Shown here piece by piece: positions 43,812 through 55,180 of a stretch of 64,000 nt of DNA (its first letter is position 1; the number at the start of each line of letters is the position of its first letter). The notes under the pieces were generated by a model, which was not told where the DNA came from, ran no database searches, and saw only the letters and a list, made by a program, of their open reading frames with translations. Position numbers and translations under genes: made by a program. The stretch lies in assembly GCA_001931905.2 (NCBI GenBank), contig MSJI02000741.1, forward strand, positions 62,001 through 126,000, read 5' to 3'. Source of the stretch: Cladosporium sp. IMV 00045 (Eukaryota; Ascomycota; Dothideomycetes; Cladosporiales; Cladosporiaceae).

Positions 43812-43854
43812 TTGATCCGCTCGCTTGCGTGATCCGCTCGCTTGCCAAGTACGT
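43812..43854 (-). repeat. right terminal inverted repeat
   Basis: 43 bp, exact reverse complement of the left end, followed by the TA target duplication. Confidence 0.95.
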
Positions 43855-44009
43855 TAGCCGTTATCCGCAGCCACCCTTCGCCCGGTTGTGGGGGATACAT
43901 TCGCCACGAGCTGTGCGTGTGAATGGAACAGGTGCATTAGCCGACGTTATCATTGACCATCGCGTCGGTCGTGTGGCATCTTTGTTCAGATGACCCAGCT
44001 TACTTTCTC

Positions 44010-46686
44010 ATGAACCTCGAGGCACCTGACTCCTTAGCGATGAATGGAGAAAGGAACGCAGCGCCAAACGTACCTCTGGAAGCTAGCACTACCCGTATCT
44101 CCCAGGCATGTTCAGCATGCCGTCGAAGAAAGGTGGCACTCCTCTGTCCAATGATCTGCTCTAAGTGTCTTTCTGTTCGTTTCTGACACCAAGCTCTAGA
44201 TAAAATGCGATGGCCAACATCCTTGTCACTCTTGCCAGTCGCGGGAACAAGATTGCGAGTATCCTGGGAGTAATGACAATGCCTCTGCAAGTCGTCAGTA
44301 TGTATTGCCCGAATGCCTCGCGAATTAACCCTGTTGACGTGTTAGGTATGCTGCATCTCTCGAGGCACGATGTTTGCAGATGGATACGCTGCTTCAGCGA
44401 TTCGAATTTCTTAATAATCGCTTATCCTGTTCGCTCGATAAGCTGAATGAACCAATACAGCATCAAAGAGGTCCTTATAATGAGCAGGAATACATAGCTG
44501 AGCAAAGTCACATGAGAGCTCCATCGCCTGGTTTCGGTGAAAGCCAGCCATGCCTCGAGACTCCAAATACTCAACTTATCGAACAACACATCGCCGTAAG
44601 GGACAATGACCAACTCGATGACAGTTGTGCCCAAAATGACAACGATGACGATTCCGACCTTGATTCGTGTCGCCATGACGAAGAGGACAATCATTCAGGT
44701 GGAAGTCTGGTGAGAGACTCCTACGGATGTTCTAGATTTGTTGGTGGCGCAACGAATGCCATGCTCATTGAGGCTATTCAAGAACTTACTCCTGTGGCGA
44801 CAACAACCGCGCCGAGGTCGACTGCTCCTACGGCCTCTAATGGGCGGGATACCAGACGTGTGGAGCTGCCATTCTTTTTACCTGGAGGTATCTGGCCGGA
44901 TTTACCCTTTCTTCCAAAGCCTGAACAGCTCCCACGGCCTCCACATTATGTGGCCGATCTCCTCACTGGGCTTTACTTCGACCGAATACATTATACGTTC
45001 CCGGTTGTCTTCAAACCTCATTTTCTGCATCTCTACCGCCGAGCATACCGCGGTAATACTGACAGCACCGCGAGCAAAGACCGGAAGTTCCTCATGGTGT
45101 TCTTCGCTGTCTGCGCCTGTGCCTCAAGTCTGCTGCCGTCCGATGCTGGCAATCAGCTGACTGGTCATGAATACTTTGAGAAAGCACTTCTGCTTTACTA
45201 TTCATCAGCTGGAGAAGCCTCAGTGGAAAGAGTGCAATGCCTGGCTCTCCTTGCACTATGCACTGCCGGCTGGAACACGCTAGCCAGGAGCTGGATGTTT
45301 GCAGGTCAAGCTGTGAGAGCGGCCATGGACATTGGCATACATCTCGATAACCACTTGGTAAGCGAGTCGGTCTTTGCAACCGGCTATGAACACGAAGTCT
45401 GGACCATGCCAAAGACTAACTTCATGTGGAAGTATAAACCAAGCTTTGCTCATTCGGAGCCGCCGACAGCCAACGAAAAGCTACAGAGACAAATCAACCG
45501 CCGTATCTGGTGGAGTGTATACACACTTGATAGGTACGCTTGTTATCATCAATAGTTTTTGCATTGATCTGATGATAGCCAGGGTAATGTCAATCTGTCT
45601 CGGCCGTCCCATGACAGCACGTGATGAAGATTGCCGTTGCGCCCTTCCCGAGAACCAACACGATGAAGGGCTCTTAAGATCTTTTACTTCCCAGGAACAG
45701 CCATCGGAAGCCGACAACATTCCAGACGGGAGTGATTCGCCGCTCACAGGGTTTATATCGTTTTCTCGTCTCTGCCGTATCGCAGGCAAATGTGAGCTCC
45801 TAAGTTCGCCGTTGCGCACTCGTGTGTTGACTTCCTCGAATACTGCCAAAGTACAAGGGTATGTCTCAAAAGCACGCAAATTCGAGATGGCTTTGCAATC
45901 ATGGTTAGAAAAATTGCCAGATGAATTCAGGTTCTCTGCAAACGCCTTGTATTCCGAAGATACGAAGAACCCAGGTCTGACAATGTGTGTCATCGCCTTC
46001 ATTGTTCATGCAGGATCGTTGCTGAATCTTTATCGGTGAGCTCAGAATCTTCAAGACATCTTGTGTTGACTTTGCTAAAACTGTACTTAGATGTCTCGTT
46101 GCGGTACCTCCAGCGAAAATCGTTGGGGAACCAGACAGGCTTTTCACAACTACCACAGGGCTGCAGTGCATTGGCGCGGCAAAAAGTTGTATTAGTGCAG
46201 CAGAGCCACTGCTCGACCTGGTCCCTCCCTCTCATTACCTCGCGTTCTGTGTTCATTACTTGACGTTGTCCGGTGTCGTACTGTGAGCAATCCCTTGTCC
46301 CTCCCCGCCTGTGTCGCATGTAATAACGAATCAGTATTCGCATGTCCTCCTCACTCCAGAGCGAAGACGTCATTGGGGATATTGAAAAATGCATCCAGTT
46401 CCTTACGAATCTCGAACAACGATGGTCGGGTGCCAGCCGAAGCAGGGTCATTATCGAGCAACTTCTAGCTTTGCATCGACATCACTACTCGTCAACTTCT
46501 GTTGAACAAGCACAGGTGGGCCGGGATTACTCGTCAACTTCAAGCAAAAGGAAGCTGCCCGACTTCGAATCTGAAGATAATCTATTCCTCGACGACAGCA
46601 TGTTCTGGCAAGGAATGCCTGGATCCGACCTTCTCGAGATGGATCTTTCCGATCTTATGTCGTTCAATGCTGAGACCAATACTTGA
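44010..46686 (+). CDS. Zn2Cys6 transcription factor with fungal-specific domain
   Basis: Six exons (44010-44132, 44200-44297, 44346-45533, 45583-46035, 46091-46282, 46335-46686) give 801 aa. The cluster CSACRRRKIKCDGQHPCHSCQSREQDC spans the first intron; its cysteines are spaced 2-6-5-2-6. A short heptad region LQMDTLLQRFEFLNNRL follows (dimerisation), then an Asp/Ser-rich linker, and the fungal_trans domain with YFDRIHYTFPVVFKPHFLHLYRRAY, AMDIGIHLDN and RQINRRIWWSVYTLDRVMSICLGRPM (about 370-520). The acidic C-terminal tail MDLSDLMSF looks like an activation motif. The start at 44010 is the first true ATG; an upstream in-frame start is TTG. It begins only 155 bp right of the transposon, whose insertion may have altered its promoter. 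Likely targets: neighbouring permease and aldolase genes. Confidence 0.9.
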
Positions 46687-47449
46687 TTGCTAGGCTGTGT
46701 AGACATCTCGCGCAATGAGGCAGAGCCCTGTACGCACTGGATGAAGGGTGCATTCACTAAGCATTGCTTGAAGGTTTTTTTATTGTAGCAATCAACATGC
46801 TCAATGCCCTGCTGCTGTTGCCAATCATGTGCGCGAGGGCGGTGTTCGTACGTTGAAGGCGAGACGTCCGGCAAGCGTCAATGACATTGAGGCTACGCAG
46901 AATCGGAACGATTCTTGGAGCAGCTGGCTTTTTTGGGAATCATCAAAAAGAAGACGATCAATTGGTCCAGTGGAATACTTGTCTCATACATACAAAGGTC
47001 GCATACAGCGTGAATTGATACTTAAGCCAATCTTCCGCACACCAAGGCGGTGGCTGCTCAACGCATGGATCGTCCACAAAGAGCAACATTCGTAGACTGT
47101 AGTGACATGTGCGGGGTCCATTCAGACTACTCGCCTTTAGCTGATTTTCTTGCAGATGAATAAACACCCCACAAAGGTCACCCCATGCTGTTGAAAATCA
47201 ACTCTTATCTTGCTTTCCTGGAACCCTACCGAGGCATGCTATCTCGCTCTTGGGCCTTATCTCCTCAGCGGATGAGCTCCGACCGAGCCATTGGCTTCGA
47301 CTTCCCCGGGGGTCACGAGCGCTGAGAGGACTAGACATATATACCATCACACGAGATAGACATAATTCAATGTCGTGTACATAGCGCGGTCATCCGCTGA
47401 TCTCATCTAGAATCTATCATTCATTCCATATTTCTGCTCTTGGTTCAAT
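46687..47449. other. intergenic
   Basis: Promoter flank of the Dal5-type permease; no supported gene. Confidence 0.45.
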
Positions 47450-49279
47450 ATGACGGACACCGACGCATCGAGCGTTGATGACAACAAGACGCCTGTTTCG
47501 ACTGAAGCAAAGACCATCGCCCCATTGGATGTCGAAATAGGCGAAGAGACCGTCGTTGATGCCACAGAAGAATACACCGAAGCATACTACAGGCGATTGC
47601 GTTGGAAGATCGATCTATGGCTTCTGCCACTTATGTGGTTCTGCTATGGAACACAGCAAGCGGATAAAACGTCCATTGGCACCATGGCTGTCTTTGGCCT
47701 TCGTGAGGACACTGGACTCGAAGGCCAACAATTCAACTGGTTGAGCACGATCTTCTACCTGTCCTACATGGCTTGCGAATTCCCCGGAAACTATCTGATG
47801 CAGAAATTCAATGTGGGCAAGTTCTTGGGCATAGTGATGACTGGATGGGGAATCGTTGTACTCTGCATTGCCTTTGCGCAGAACTGGGCTGGTCTGATGG
47901 CGTTGCGGACACTTCAAGGTGGCCTTGAGTGTACCATCTCTCCGACGTTTATGTTGATCACTGGAGCTTTTTACACTTCTAAAGAACACACCCTTCGTTC
48001 CTTGATTTGGGGAACTTCCAACGCGGGAATGAACATCATCACAGGCCTCTGTATGTATGCTATTGGCCTACACGCTCAGCAACATCCCGGGGGTCTAGCA
48101 CCCGTAAGTCGAATTTACCCTGCTCTCCAACGAGAATGTACTCTGACAAGACTACAGTGGCGCGGAGTCTCCTTGTTCCTAGGTGGACTCACGATTGTGC
48201 TCGGGATCCTGTCCTTTTTCATCCTCGGTACTCCTCGAGAAGTTCTCTGGCTCAGTAAAGACGAGAAAAGAGCTGCTCTGTTGAGAACGATGAAGAATAA
48301 GACAGGCTCGGATCGCGAGAAGCGATCTGACTTTAAGCGAGAGCAAGTATGGACAGCATTTAAAGGTAAAAAGTCCCGTCCATGATACGCAGGCGAGCAC
48401 TCGATGCAAGAATGCTGACGAACTTCGATGTTCAGATCCGCAGACATACTTCTTCTCTTTCCTCAGCATCGTCAACGCTCTGCCGAACGGCGCAAATACA
48501 ACGTTCTCGAAGCTCATTTGGCAGTCTTTCGGCTTCACGCCGCTTGAAACTCTCCTCAAAGGCTCTACTCCGTACTACTGCATCAGCATCTGCTGGTTCA
48601 TTACGGTGGGCGTAATCACTAACAAAAAGCCCGGTCTTCGCTGTAAGTCCGTCTGATTGTAATCTATCGACCTTGCTGACCGAAAGCAGTCGCTCTCGCA
48701 ATGTTCTCATTGATTCCAGCATTCACCGGCATGTTGGCTCTTTCATTGCTACCCACTGATAGGATGAAATGGACAAGATGGGGCATGTACATCCTTCAGG
48801 TTTTCGGAACACTGCCTGGCCTTAGTAAGCTTCTCTATCTTCGACGAGTTAAATTTCTTGCTAACGATTTTGCAGTGATCTGGACATTCCTTCCTTCGAA
48901 TGTCGCTGGCAGAACCAAGAAGACCGTGACCGCCACCGTGCTTTTCATTTCATACTGCATCGGCAACGCAATCGGCGCTCAGATGTTCGTAGCGTCTGAC
49001 GCGCCTAAGTACGTCCGCGGTATCACTGCTTGTGCCGTCTTATATATTGTCGAGTTCTGCTCCTTTGCAGCATGGCGCACATACTGTAAGCTCTTCCCTA
49101 CGCTGTAACATAGACACCAATGCTGATCACGAACGATAGATGTATGGCAGAACAAGAGACGTGCGCGAGCTATCGCTGCATTCGGCATGTCAGAGGAGGA
49201 GAGTGAGAGACAGGGCAAACTCAATGCCGAAGCTGATGAGACGGATTATGACAACATTCACTTCAGGTATCAGGTCTAG
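47450..49279 (+). CDS. Dal5/Tna1-type MFS anion:cation symporter
   Basis: Uptake carrier of the anion:cation symporter family, which imports allantoate, nicotinate, pantothenate, biotin precursors and similar carboxylates. Six exons (47450-48103, 48158-48365, 48436-48642, 48690-48824, 48876-49085, 49140-49279) give 517 aa with 12 predicted helices. Marks: YYRRLRWKIDLWLLPLMWFCYGTQQADKTSIGTMAVFGL in TM1, WLSTIFYLSYMACEFPGNYLMQKF, RTLQGGLECTISPTFMLITGAFYTSKEHTLR, NALPNGANTTFSKLIWQSFGFTPLETLL, and SNVAGRTKKTVTATVLFISYCIGNAIGAQMF in TM10. It is co-directional with the regulator just upstream, suggesting import of the compound that the 36-42 kb enzymes process; this is inference. Confidence 0.92.
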
Positions 49280-50171
49280 CAGCTGACGGCGGCGTTACAA
49301 CCAATGTGGCAGGCATGATCCCCTGAGAAGCCCCGCATCACTGCGCATGCGGCAACAAAATATGTGACAAGGCTATGTATACTTCACTTTGGATTGAGAA
49401 CAGATAAATTTTAGAATCAAAAGAAAAGATAGAAGTTAGAATTAGATTCCTACGAGGTAAACTCTATTGCTATTCCTGAACAAAAAAGTTCATATTCTGA
49501 TCTAGGAATATACTACTTCTCTATTGGAATGTTTTTTTAATGTCTTTATTAGGCAGTCTAGAGGTCTATTAGATGGTTCTCCTCATATGCTTCTGATCTG
49601 ATTCTATTTGGGAAGTAGGCGTAGTCTTACAGGCGGCGGCATCATCCCTACTTAGTCACCTACTAATGTAACCATTGCCTAGTCCGTGTTTATATATAGT
49701 AGAGCAGACGGCATGGCTAGTATTTTTTAACCTCTGTTCATTATATAACGTAAATTTGGTAGCAGGTAATGTTCGTCAACCTCTAGACGAACGAGGTTTC
49801 AAGTCGTGTCCGTATTCAGGATGCTACATATAGTCAATGAATGTAGTATCTCCCGACGTCACACGAGATGCCGTAACGCCTTGCTTCTGGACTTTATTGT
49901 TCTTGAGATAACCAATAGCCTGCTGACCGAGACGCATGTATCGTCATGAATACTTGACATACGAACACAGAGCGCTATTCTTTCGTTCCCCATGTCCGCC
50001 TGCACTGAACGAAATCCGGAGTCAAAACTCGCGAAAAAAGAAATATTCAAAGTTGTTCAATGTATGCGCCGATGCAGTCTTCGAGAGACATGCCAAGCCG
50101 ACTAAGCATGGTCGCGAACAGGCTATATTTGCATCAGCAAAGGCTTGATAGGACATTTGTCAACCTTTTAC
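49280..50171. repeat. AT-rich, possibly decayed LTR-like region
   Basis: 49400-49760 is AT-rich with poly-T/A runs and no ORF. TTTGGTAGCAGG at about 49756-49767 resembles a tRNA-primer site that follows an LTR. Without a second LTR this is only suggestive. Confidence 0.3.
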
Positions 50172-52156
50172 TTACCCCCCAGTAGTGGTTTCTCCAAAAT
50201 TGTCGAAATACTCGTATCGCCTCGATAGATGCTTCAACTCTCTGCGTTGCCTTAGCAGCATTTGCAGCTTGAGCAGAGATGACAGGCCTCTCACGTCGTG
50301 AGAGCCTCCGCCATTCAAGCCAACGCTTTTTCGGAACGCGACTTCTGGTACAGGCTTCTGTCCAGGGGAGTTGAAGATATTTGATGGTGAGGCGTACAAA
50401 CTGTGGTGGAAAGGCACAATTATGTGACCTCTCAGCGTTGGCATCATTTGCGATGAGGTTGAACCGACGAGCCCGAAAACATTGTTGGGGAACGTTCTTT
50501 TGGTGCCATTCCCAAATACCATACGTTGTGTCTTTGGGTCCTTAAGTGTTGACATTCGTACATCTCCAGACCGCGTGACGGTGCCAGGATCCCGTTTAAT
50601 CTCGAGCGGATTCAAGGGTGATGTTCTGGTGAGCCGGGCGATGCTCCCGTCAACAGCAACGTGTACCGCCGCGTCTGACGTCGGCCTCTGCTCTATGTTC
50701 CATGCATCAGGTCGCCACAGAAATGCGAACAAAGGATTGAGATCTTTGCGAGAGATACGGATATCGCTTCCAAGCTGCTCGCCCTCGGATCGTCGTTCTT
50801 CGCAAATCTGTATCATGCGAAGACAATCTCCGCCAATCCATGCGGCCAGAAGGTCGAGTTCTTCTTTTCGATACTCGTTCTCTTCTTGCATCTTCACCAA
50901 GAGCTGCCGCTCGCCGATCTTTCTATGCAATGGCTTACAAAGCCTTAGGTCTTTCTCGAGCAACGCCCTCGCCGTCCAATGCAACCTTTCATGCGTATTC
51001 ATGTCTGGATCACATGGGCTTCGATATTTCCACCCGAAAGCGCGCTGCATCATAGCAAAGCGGCTTACTCGCTGCCGAGTGCACGCCGAGAAATCCTCTA
51101 CAGGTAGTTCGATGGACAATTTGTAATGACCAGCTTTGCCTGCCTCTTGTGACACCACAACGTGCCGCTCGCGATTCCCGAGTTCCCAGTGTCGCTTCAC
51201 TTCAACCGGCAAGGGCTTTTGGTTGAGATCGCGGGTTGCGGTGTCATCAAACTCAAGGATTCCTTTGCTCTTCAGTTGAGCGATCATCCATGCAAGGCTG
51301 AGATTCGACAAACTTGTGTCCTTGTTCCCGCCACCCACATCAGAATGGGTCCCCAAAAACCAACATTGGCGGAGTTTTGTCGAGCTCGAGGTTTTCCAAA
51401 GGAGTGGTTGAAATTTCGCTCGCTCTTCGTCGAGTGCAAGTGCATGAAAAGCATACTCAATACATTGAGGTATTCCTTTCCCAACGAAATCAAGTTTGTC
51501 CCCAGTGAGTGCAGGTACAGTGTCCCAAACAGCACAAGCCTTGATTGCGACTTCGAATCGCAAATGGTCCAGATGTTCTCTTCGCATCTGCTCGAGTGGT
51601 AGAGACGAGCGTTTTTGGTTCTTCCACGCCTCGAAAAAATCGTTTAGGTATTCGAGAGACTCTTTCTTAATCAGGCCGATATCGTCGATCAATTGGGCCA
51701 GTGCGCGCACAGTGAAGGCGCCTCGTGAGAAGCCAACGAGTATTATCTCATCTCCTGGCCTCCAGTTTTGGCAAAGGCGAGCGTACGCCTTACGGATATT
51801 GTTGTTGATCCCTTCACATGATCAGCAAGTTTTGGTACCGTTGTATAAGTGCTGACTAGCACACAAACAGTGCAGGAGAATGTCGCGGTAGTGAGGAAAG
51901 TCGATGACATACCTCTCCCGTCCATACTATCCCGCAAATTATTGATTCGAGATGTCCCTGTTCCTACGCCGGCCATGTAATCAACATCTTGTCGAATACC
52001 CGAAGTGCTGCTGCTGATGCAACGAGCAAGTCTAGCAACGTTCGTTCTCGGGTGTCTCTTATTCACCCCGTCGTTGGTAGTTCCATCGCAGCAAACCACA
52101 AAGCGCGTGAATGATGTAAGGTCCGGGGTGCGAGGTGGCAGAGTGCTCTGCTCCAT
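50172..52156 (-). CDS. DUF2235 (T6SS Tle1-like) alpha/beta hydrolase
   Basis: Two exons (52156-51913, 51811-50172; GTATGT donor, GTGAAG acceptor) give 627 aa. The N-terminal domain has the DUF2235 pattern: FVVCCDGTTNDGVN (about 18-31), TNVARLARCI, YMAGVGTGTS, then GINNNIRKAYARLC, the nucleophile elbow VGFSRGAFTVRALAQ (Ser at about 109), a WDTVPAL block and the Asp/His block CWFLGTHSDVGGGN. The bacterial Tle1 relatives are phospholipases; fungal members of this family are common, but their roles are mostly unknown. The C-terminal 250 residues, ending YEYFDNFGETTTGG, have no motif I recognise. No signal peptide or membrane span is evident. Exact start could be earlier, but this ATG directly precedes the conserved domain. 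Confidence 0.87.
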
Positions 52157-53048
52157 GATTTCAACGGCCTCGCAACGAGTGGAACACCTTGAAAGAAACC
52201 CTCTGGAGTCCGCCGTTCTCGGAAGCGACGTGTAATCGGAATAACCAGCAGGCCAATCTTTGCCAAAGCGTGGAAGACCAGGCCTCGAAAGTGTGATTAG
52301 TAGGTGTTTTACTCGGAGCATGAAATGCGCTGTAATGGAGAGGGAATGGTGATCTGGTCAGCCGCCAGGCTACCCTTGAAAAGCAACTAAACCGAGTACT
52401 GCCCGAGAAGGCGTCCGAACATTCTACTGAGCTCTCAGGCGTGATGAGCAGGCGAAGGCAATCATTGATGTACTTCGCCACTTCCGGCGCTGTAGTGCCA
52501 CCATCACAGCCCCGCGCATAGGTTCAAGACCCTGATACCTGATATAATGACAGTTGAGCCCCTGGAGCTGCTTCCTACAGCACATGTTGAATTGGTAGTT
52601 TGGCGTCCCAGACGTGTAATAAATAGTGATAGGTATTAGCTTCTTTCGCTAGGGTAACAAGAGACAAGAAGCATTCATCAATAATGGCATGTAAACAAAA
52701 AGAAAAAGTAAAAAGTCAACAGGCAAAGCAGGGAAAAGCGAGGCGATCAAGCGTACTTATCTCTGATGCACGTAGCTGATCGCATGTGAAGACTTGTTGC
52801 TATAAGCGAGCGAATCACAAATCAAGCTTCGCTTTTGTCAGCCATGATGCATGATTTGCGGCGTCAGTCCATCACGATAATTTCGCAATGTGACGATTCC
52901 AGATGTTTTAGCCGAGGATATAAGACTTTCAGGAGTGACGAATGTAGTAAGGTTGTTACATTCTAATATTTTCCGAAGAGGAGGATGGTGACCTGGGGCA
53001 ACGGCAGGGCAGCATGAAAGTGATGACCAGGCTGAGAACCTTGACAAA
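52157..53048. other. intergenic, with a TIR-like fragment
   Basis: No supported gene. AAGCGAGCGAATCAC at 52804-52818 differs by one base from the start of the unit repeated in the transposon ends at 42003/43854. Confidence 0.4.
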
Positions 53049-54410
53049 TTAGATAGCTTTGTCGAGAGTATTTCGTCCAGCGCCATTCCACTGTGTCCTT
53101 GCAGTCTCTGCCTCAGCCCCATCTTGGGGTACTGTCGGTGCCTCTTCTTTCAAATTATCCAAGCAAGGTGCCTTGAACATCACACCGCTGTACGCCCCTT
53201 TAGCTGTACGCGCCGCAATGAAAACCCATAAGAGAATGACTGCCACGCCGAAAATTGTTCCCAACACCCTGAAGAACAGAGATGGCAGTTCCTGGCCAAT
53301 CAATATCGTGCTGGAAGCGTACACGCCCAGAGGGAACGTAAATCCCCAGAAACCCATATTGAACGGAACGCCTTCTTCTCTTGCCGTCTTCCACAAGGCG
53401 GCTATGGCGAAGCTGAACCACAGTAAGCCCCAGCCCCACATGATGAATGCCACAAAGAAGCCTAGAACGTATGCTATGCGTCCTGCCATTGGATCAAGTG
53501 TGTCTGTTTGTGGGAAGACAATTGCGGCCTGCTTTCCAAGGTTGAGAATCCCAAAGCCACCGAAGCCAAGTGGCCCAAGGGGCAGAAACACGCTGACGAT
53601 GACTTCCCGTGGAGGCATTTTGTGAATTGCTAGGCGTTGATAGTAAATGGTGAGTACGACGAAAGCCATGGGCGTCGCCATTCCCCAGAGCGCATACGAC
53701 GCAAGAATGACACACAGTGCCAACTGTGGTTCAGGCATGACGGAGGCTATCTCTGAGCCTACACCTGCTGCCACAATCGTTGCTGCTATAGGAAGAAGCT
53801 GAGCAGCAGTGATGCTGTCGAGAGACCTTTGATAGGACGAAGACATGAGCAGAACTCCAAGGCTTACGGTGACCATTACTGCGACGATGCAATCCAATAT
53901 CCATGTGGCGAAGGCGAAGTAGGCAGCCCAAACTCCCCATGCTGGGACACAGACTTGCACCCACATATTGATCAGCGTGGCGAAGCCCATGGGAACGGTG
54001 CCGAGGAAGAGACTGTTGTTGGGATCCTCGATCATGACAGTCCAGATTTCAGGCCATATTGTGTACCTCAGCACTGAGATTCCGGTAGCCAGGAGGAACA
54101 GCAAAGCGTTTAGAGCAAAGACAATGATGCTCAACCAGTAAAGCCAGCGGGCTTGCCATGGGATGGAGTGCAGTATAACGGCGACGATACCAGTGCCCAT
54201 TGTCGTCACAAACCAAGCAGGAGAGAAATTGCGGACTACTCGACGCCATCCCTGATTATTTCTTGAGAAATGTGATGGTCTCGCCCCATTTGGTTTGGGT
54301 TCATCTGTCTTATCAGACGATGGTTTTTCGCCTTTGATGCCATTGTCGCTCGTCAATGGGCTGGTGCGAAGTCGTTGAGAAGCCGGAACGCTGACGGCTG
54401 GATTATTCAT
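53049..54410 (-). CDS. SSU1-type sulfite efflux pump (TDT family)
   Basis: Plasma-membrane exporter of the tellurite-resistance/dicarboxylate (TDT) family; fungal Ssu1 members expel sulfite and confer sulfite resistance. Single exon, 453 aa from the ATG at 54410 (an in-frame upstream extension begins at TTG and was rejected). The hydrophilic 60-residue N-terminus is followed by ten hydrophobic helices. Key family sequences are RNFSPAWFVTTMGTGIVAVILHSIP in TM1, TVPMGFATLINMWV, VMPEPQLALCVILASYALWG, LPLGPLGFGGFGILNLGK and the TM9 motif FNMGFWGFTFPLGVYASSTI. The C-terminal tail is acidic and cytosolic. Malate carriers of the same family look similar, so substrate is likely but not certain. It is divergent from the tannase gene. 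Confidence 0.88.
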   Translation of the reverse strand: MNNPAVSVPASQRLRTSPLTSDNGIKGEKPSSDKTDEPKPNGARPSHFSRNNQGWRRVVRNFSPAWFVTTMGTGIVAVILHSIPWQARWLYWLSIIVFALNALLFLLATGISVLRYTIWPEIWTVMIEDPNNSLFLGTVPMGFATLINMWVQVCVPAWGVWAAYFAFATWILDCIVAVMVTVSLGVLLMSSSYQRSLDSITAAQLLPIAATIVAAGVGSEIASVMPEPQLALCVILASYALWGMATPMAFVVLTIYYQRLAIHKMPPREVIVSVFLPLGPLGFGGFGILNLGKQAAIVFPQTDTLDPMAGRIAYVLGFFVAFIMWGWGLLWFSFAIAALWKTAREEGVPFNMGFWGFTFPLGVYASSTILIGQELPSLFFRVLGTIFGVAVILLWVFIAARTAKGAYSGVMFKAPCLDNLKEEAPTVPQDGAEAETARTQWNGAGRNTLDKAI

Positions 54411-55180
54411 TTTAACCAGTCTGTCGTCCTCGGCGTATCGCAATGCATAGCACAGCAGGAGTCGAAGGATTGACTTGGACCGTGAAGATCCGGATTCCAA
54501 TACCTGATTTCCGATGTGAGGTTGCTTATATCAGCAGAATAGCATGATTGAGACTTCAAGCCACGTCAATACGCGAATTGATCGATGAATCCTTTGTAAG
54601 CACAAAGCCAGAGATGGATGCGTAGTCTGGACGAGCTTCCGCGTCATGTTCAGGAAGTCGATGACTGCCGCGTCGGTTGAATGTCACGCCGATGTGCCGA
54701 GCAAAGCCGCGACGTTCTTTGCTCTGCTTACTGCGTGTGTCCTTGCATTTCAAATGATATTCGACAGAACAGATGGGTTACTGAACGCTCCCTGAAGAAC
54801 AATGTGGTCTGTGACTAAGCCTCTCTTACGTCAATATATCAACGCGATTCAAAAATGCATACCAAGCATGCCAATGTACGCCAGGCTGACAGGAAATGAC
54901 AACGAGAGGGCGGTGCAACCTCACAGACGTAACACACATAGATCGGCAAAAGGTAGCCCCCGCATCCCTCGGCACTCCGCTTGAATAATGGTCCAGAGAT
55001 TTTGCTTGCGTTGACGTACCGTTCTTGCTATCCGTAGGCGGGAGTGGAGTTCAGGCGATGTACCGGAGGTTGCAAAAGGGGATCGCGCGGTGGGAGCCAT
55101 CATGATCCTGCAATGCTATATAAACTAGGCTTCGCAACCAGGTCAAGTTGCCTGAGAAAGTGCAAAGAGCAGGCTTCGCG
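54411..55180. other. divergent intergenic region
   Basis: Promoter region of SSU1-like and tannase genes; no supported ORF. A TATA-like TATATAAAC at about 55118-55126 lies some 60 bp before the tannase start. Confidence 0.45.

Larger units (their letters stand above)
42003..43854 (+). mobile_element. Fot1/pogo-type Tc1-mariner element, RIP-decayed but with perfect ends
   Basis: A 1852-bp element bounded by perfect 43-bp inverted repeats (42003-42045 and 43812-43854, starting ACGTACTTGGC) and flanked by TA on both sides (42001-42002, 43855-43856), the target duplication of Tc1-mariner elements. Each inverted repeat holds two copies of AAGCGAGCGGATCA. A transposase once started at about 42107; its decayed frame still shows a CENP-B-like helix-turn-helix (GTKWVTNFVKRY near 42420-42455), DDE-domain pieces and, at 43690-43735, a CCHC knuckle of the form CSKCGSSKHTIRVC. 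Dozens of stops interrupt it, in a TpA-rich, CpA-poor core typical of repeat-induced point mutation. It cannot make transposase. Confidence 0.9.

Noticed and set aside
43953..44009. Earlier start for the second Zn2Cys6 regulator
   Set aside because: The upstream start is TTG; the first ATG is at 44010 and keeps the whole cluster.
52500..52545. GGTTCAAGACC as a tRNA B box
   Set aside because: No matching A box or acceptor stem was found at the right spacing, so no tRNA is called.
54411..54500. Thirty-residue N-terminal extension of the SSU1-like pump
   Set aside because: It begins at TTG rather than ATG.
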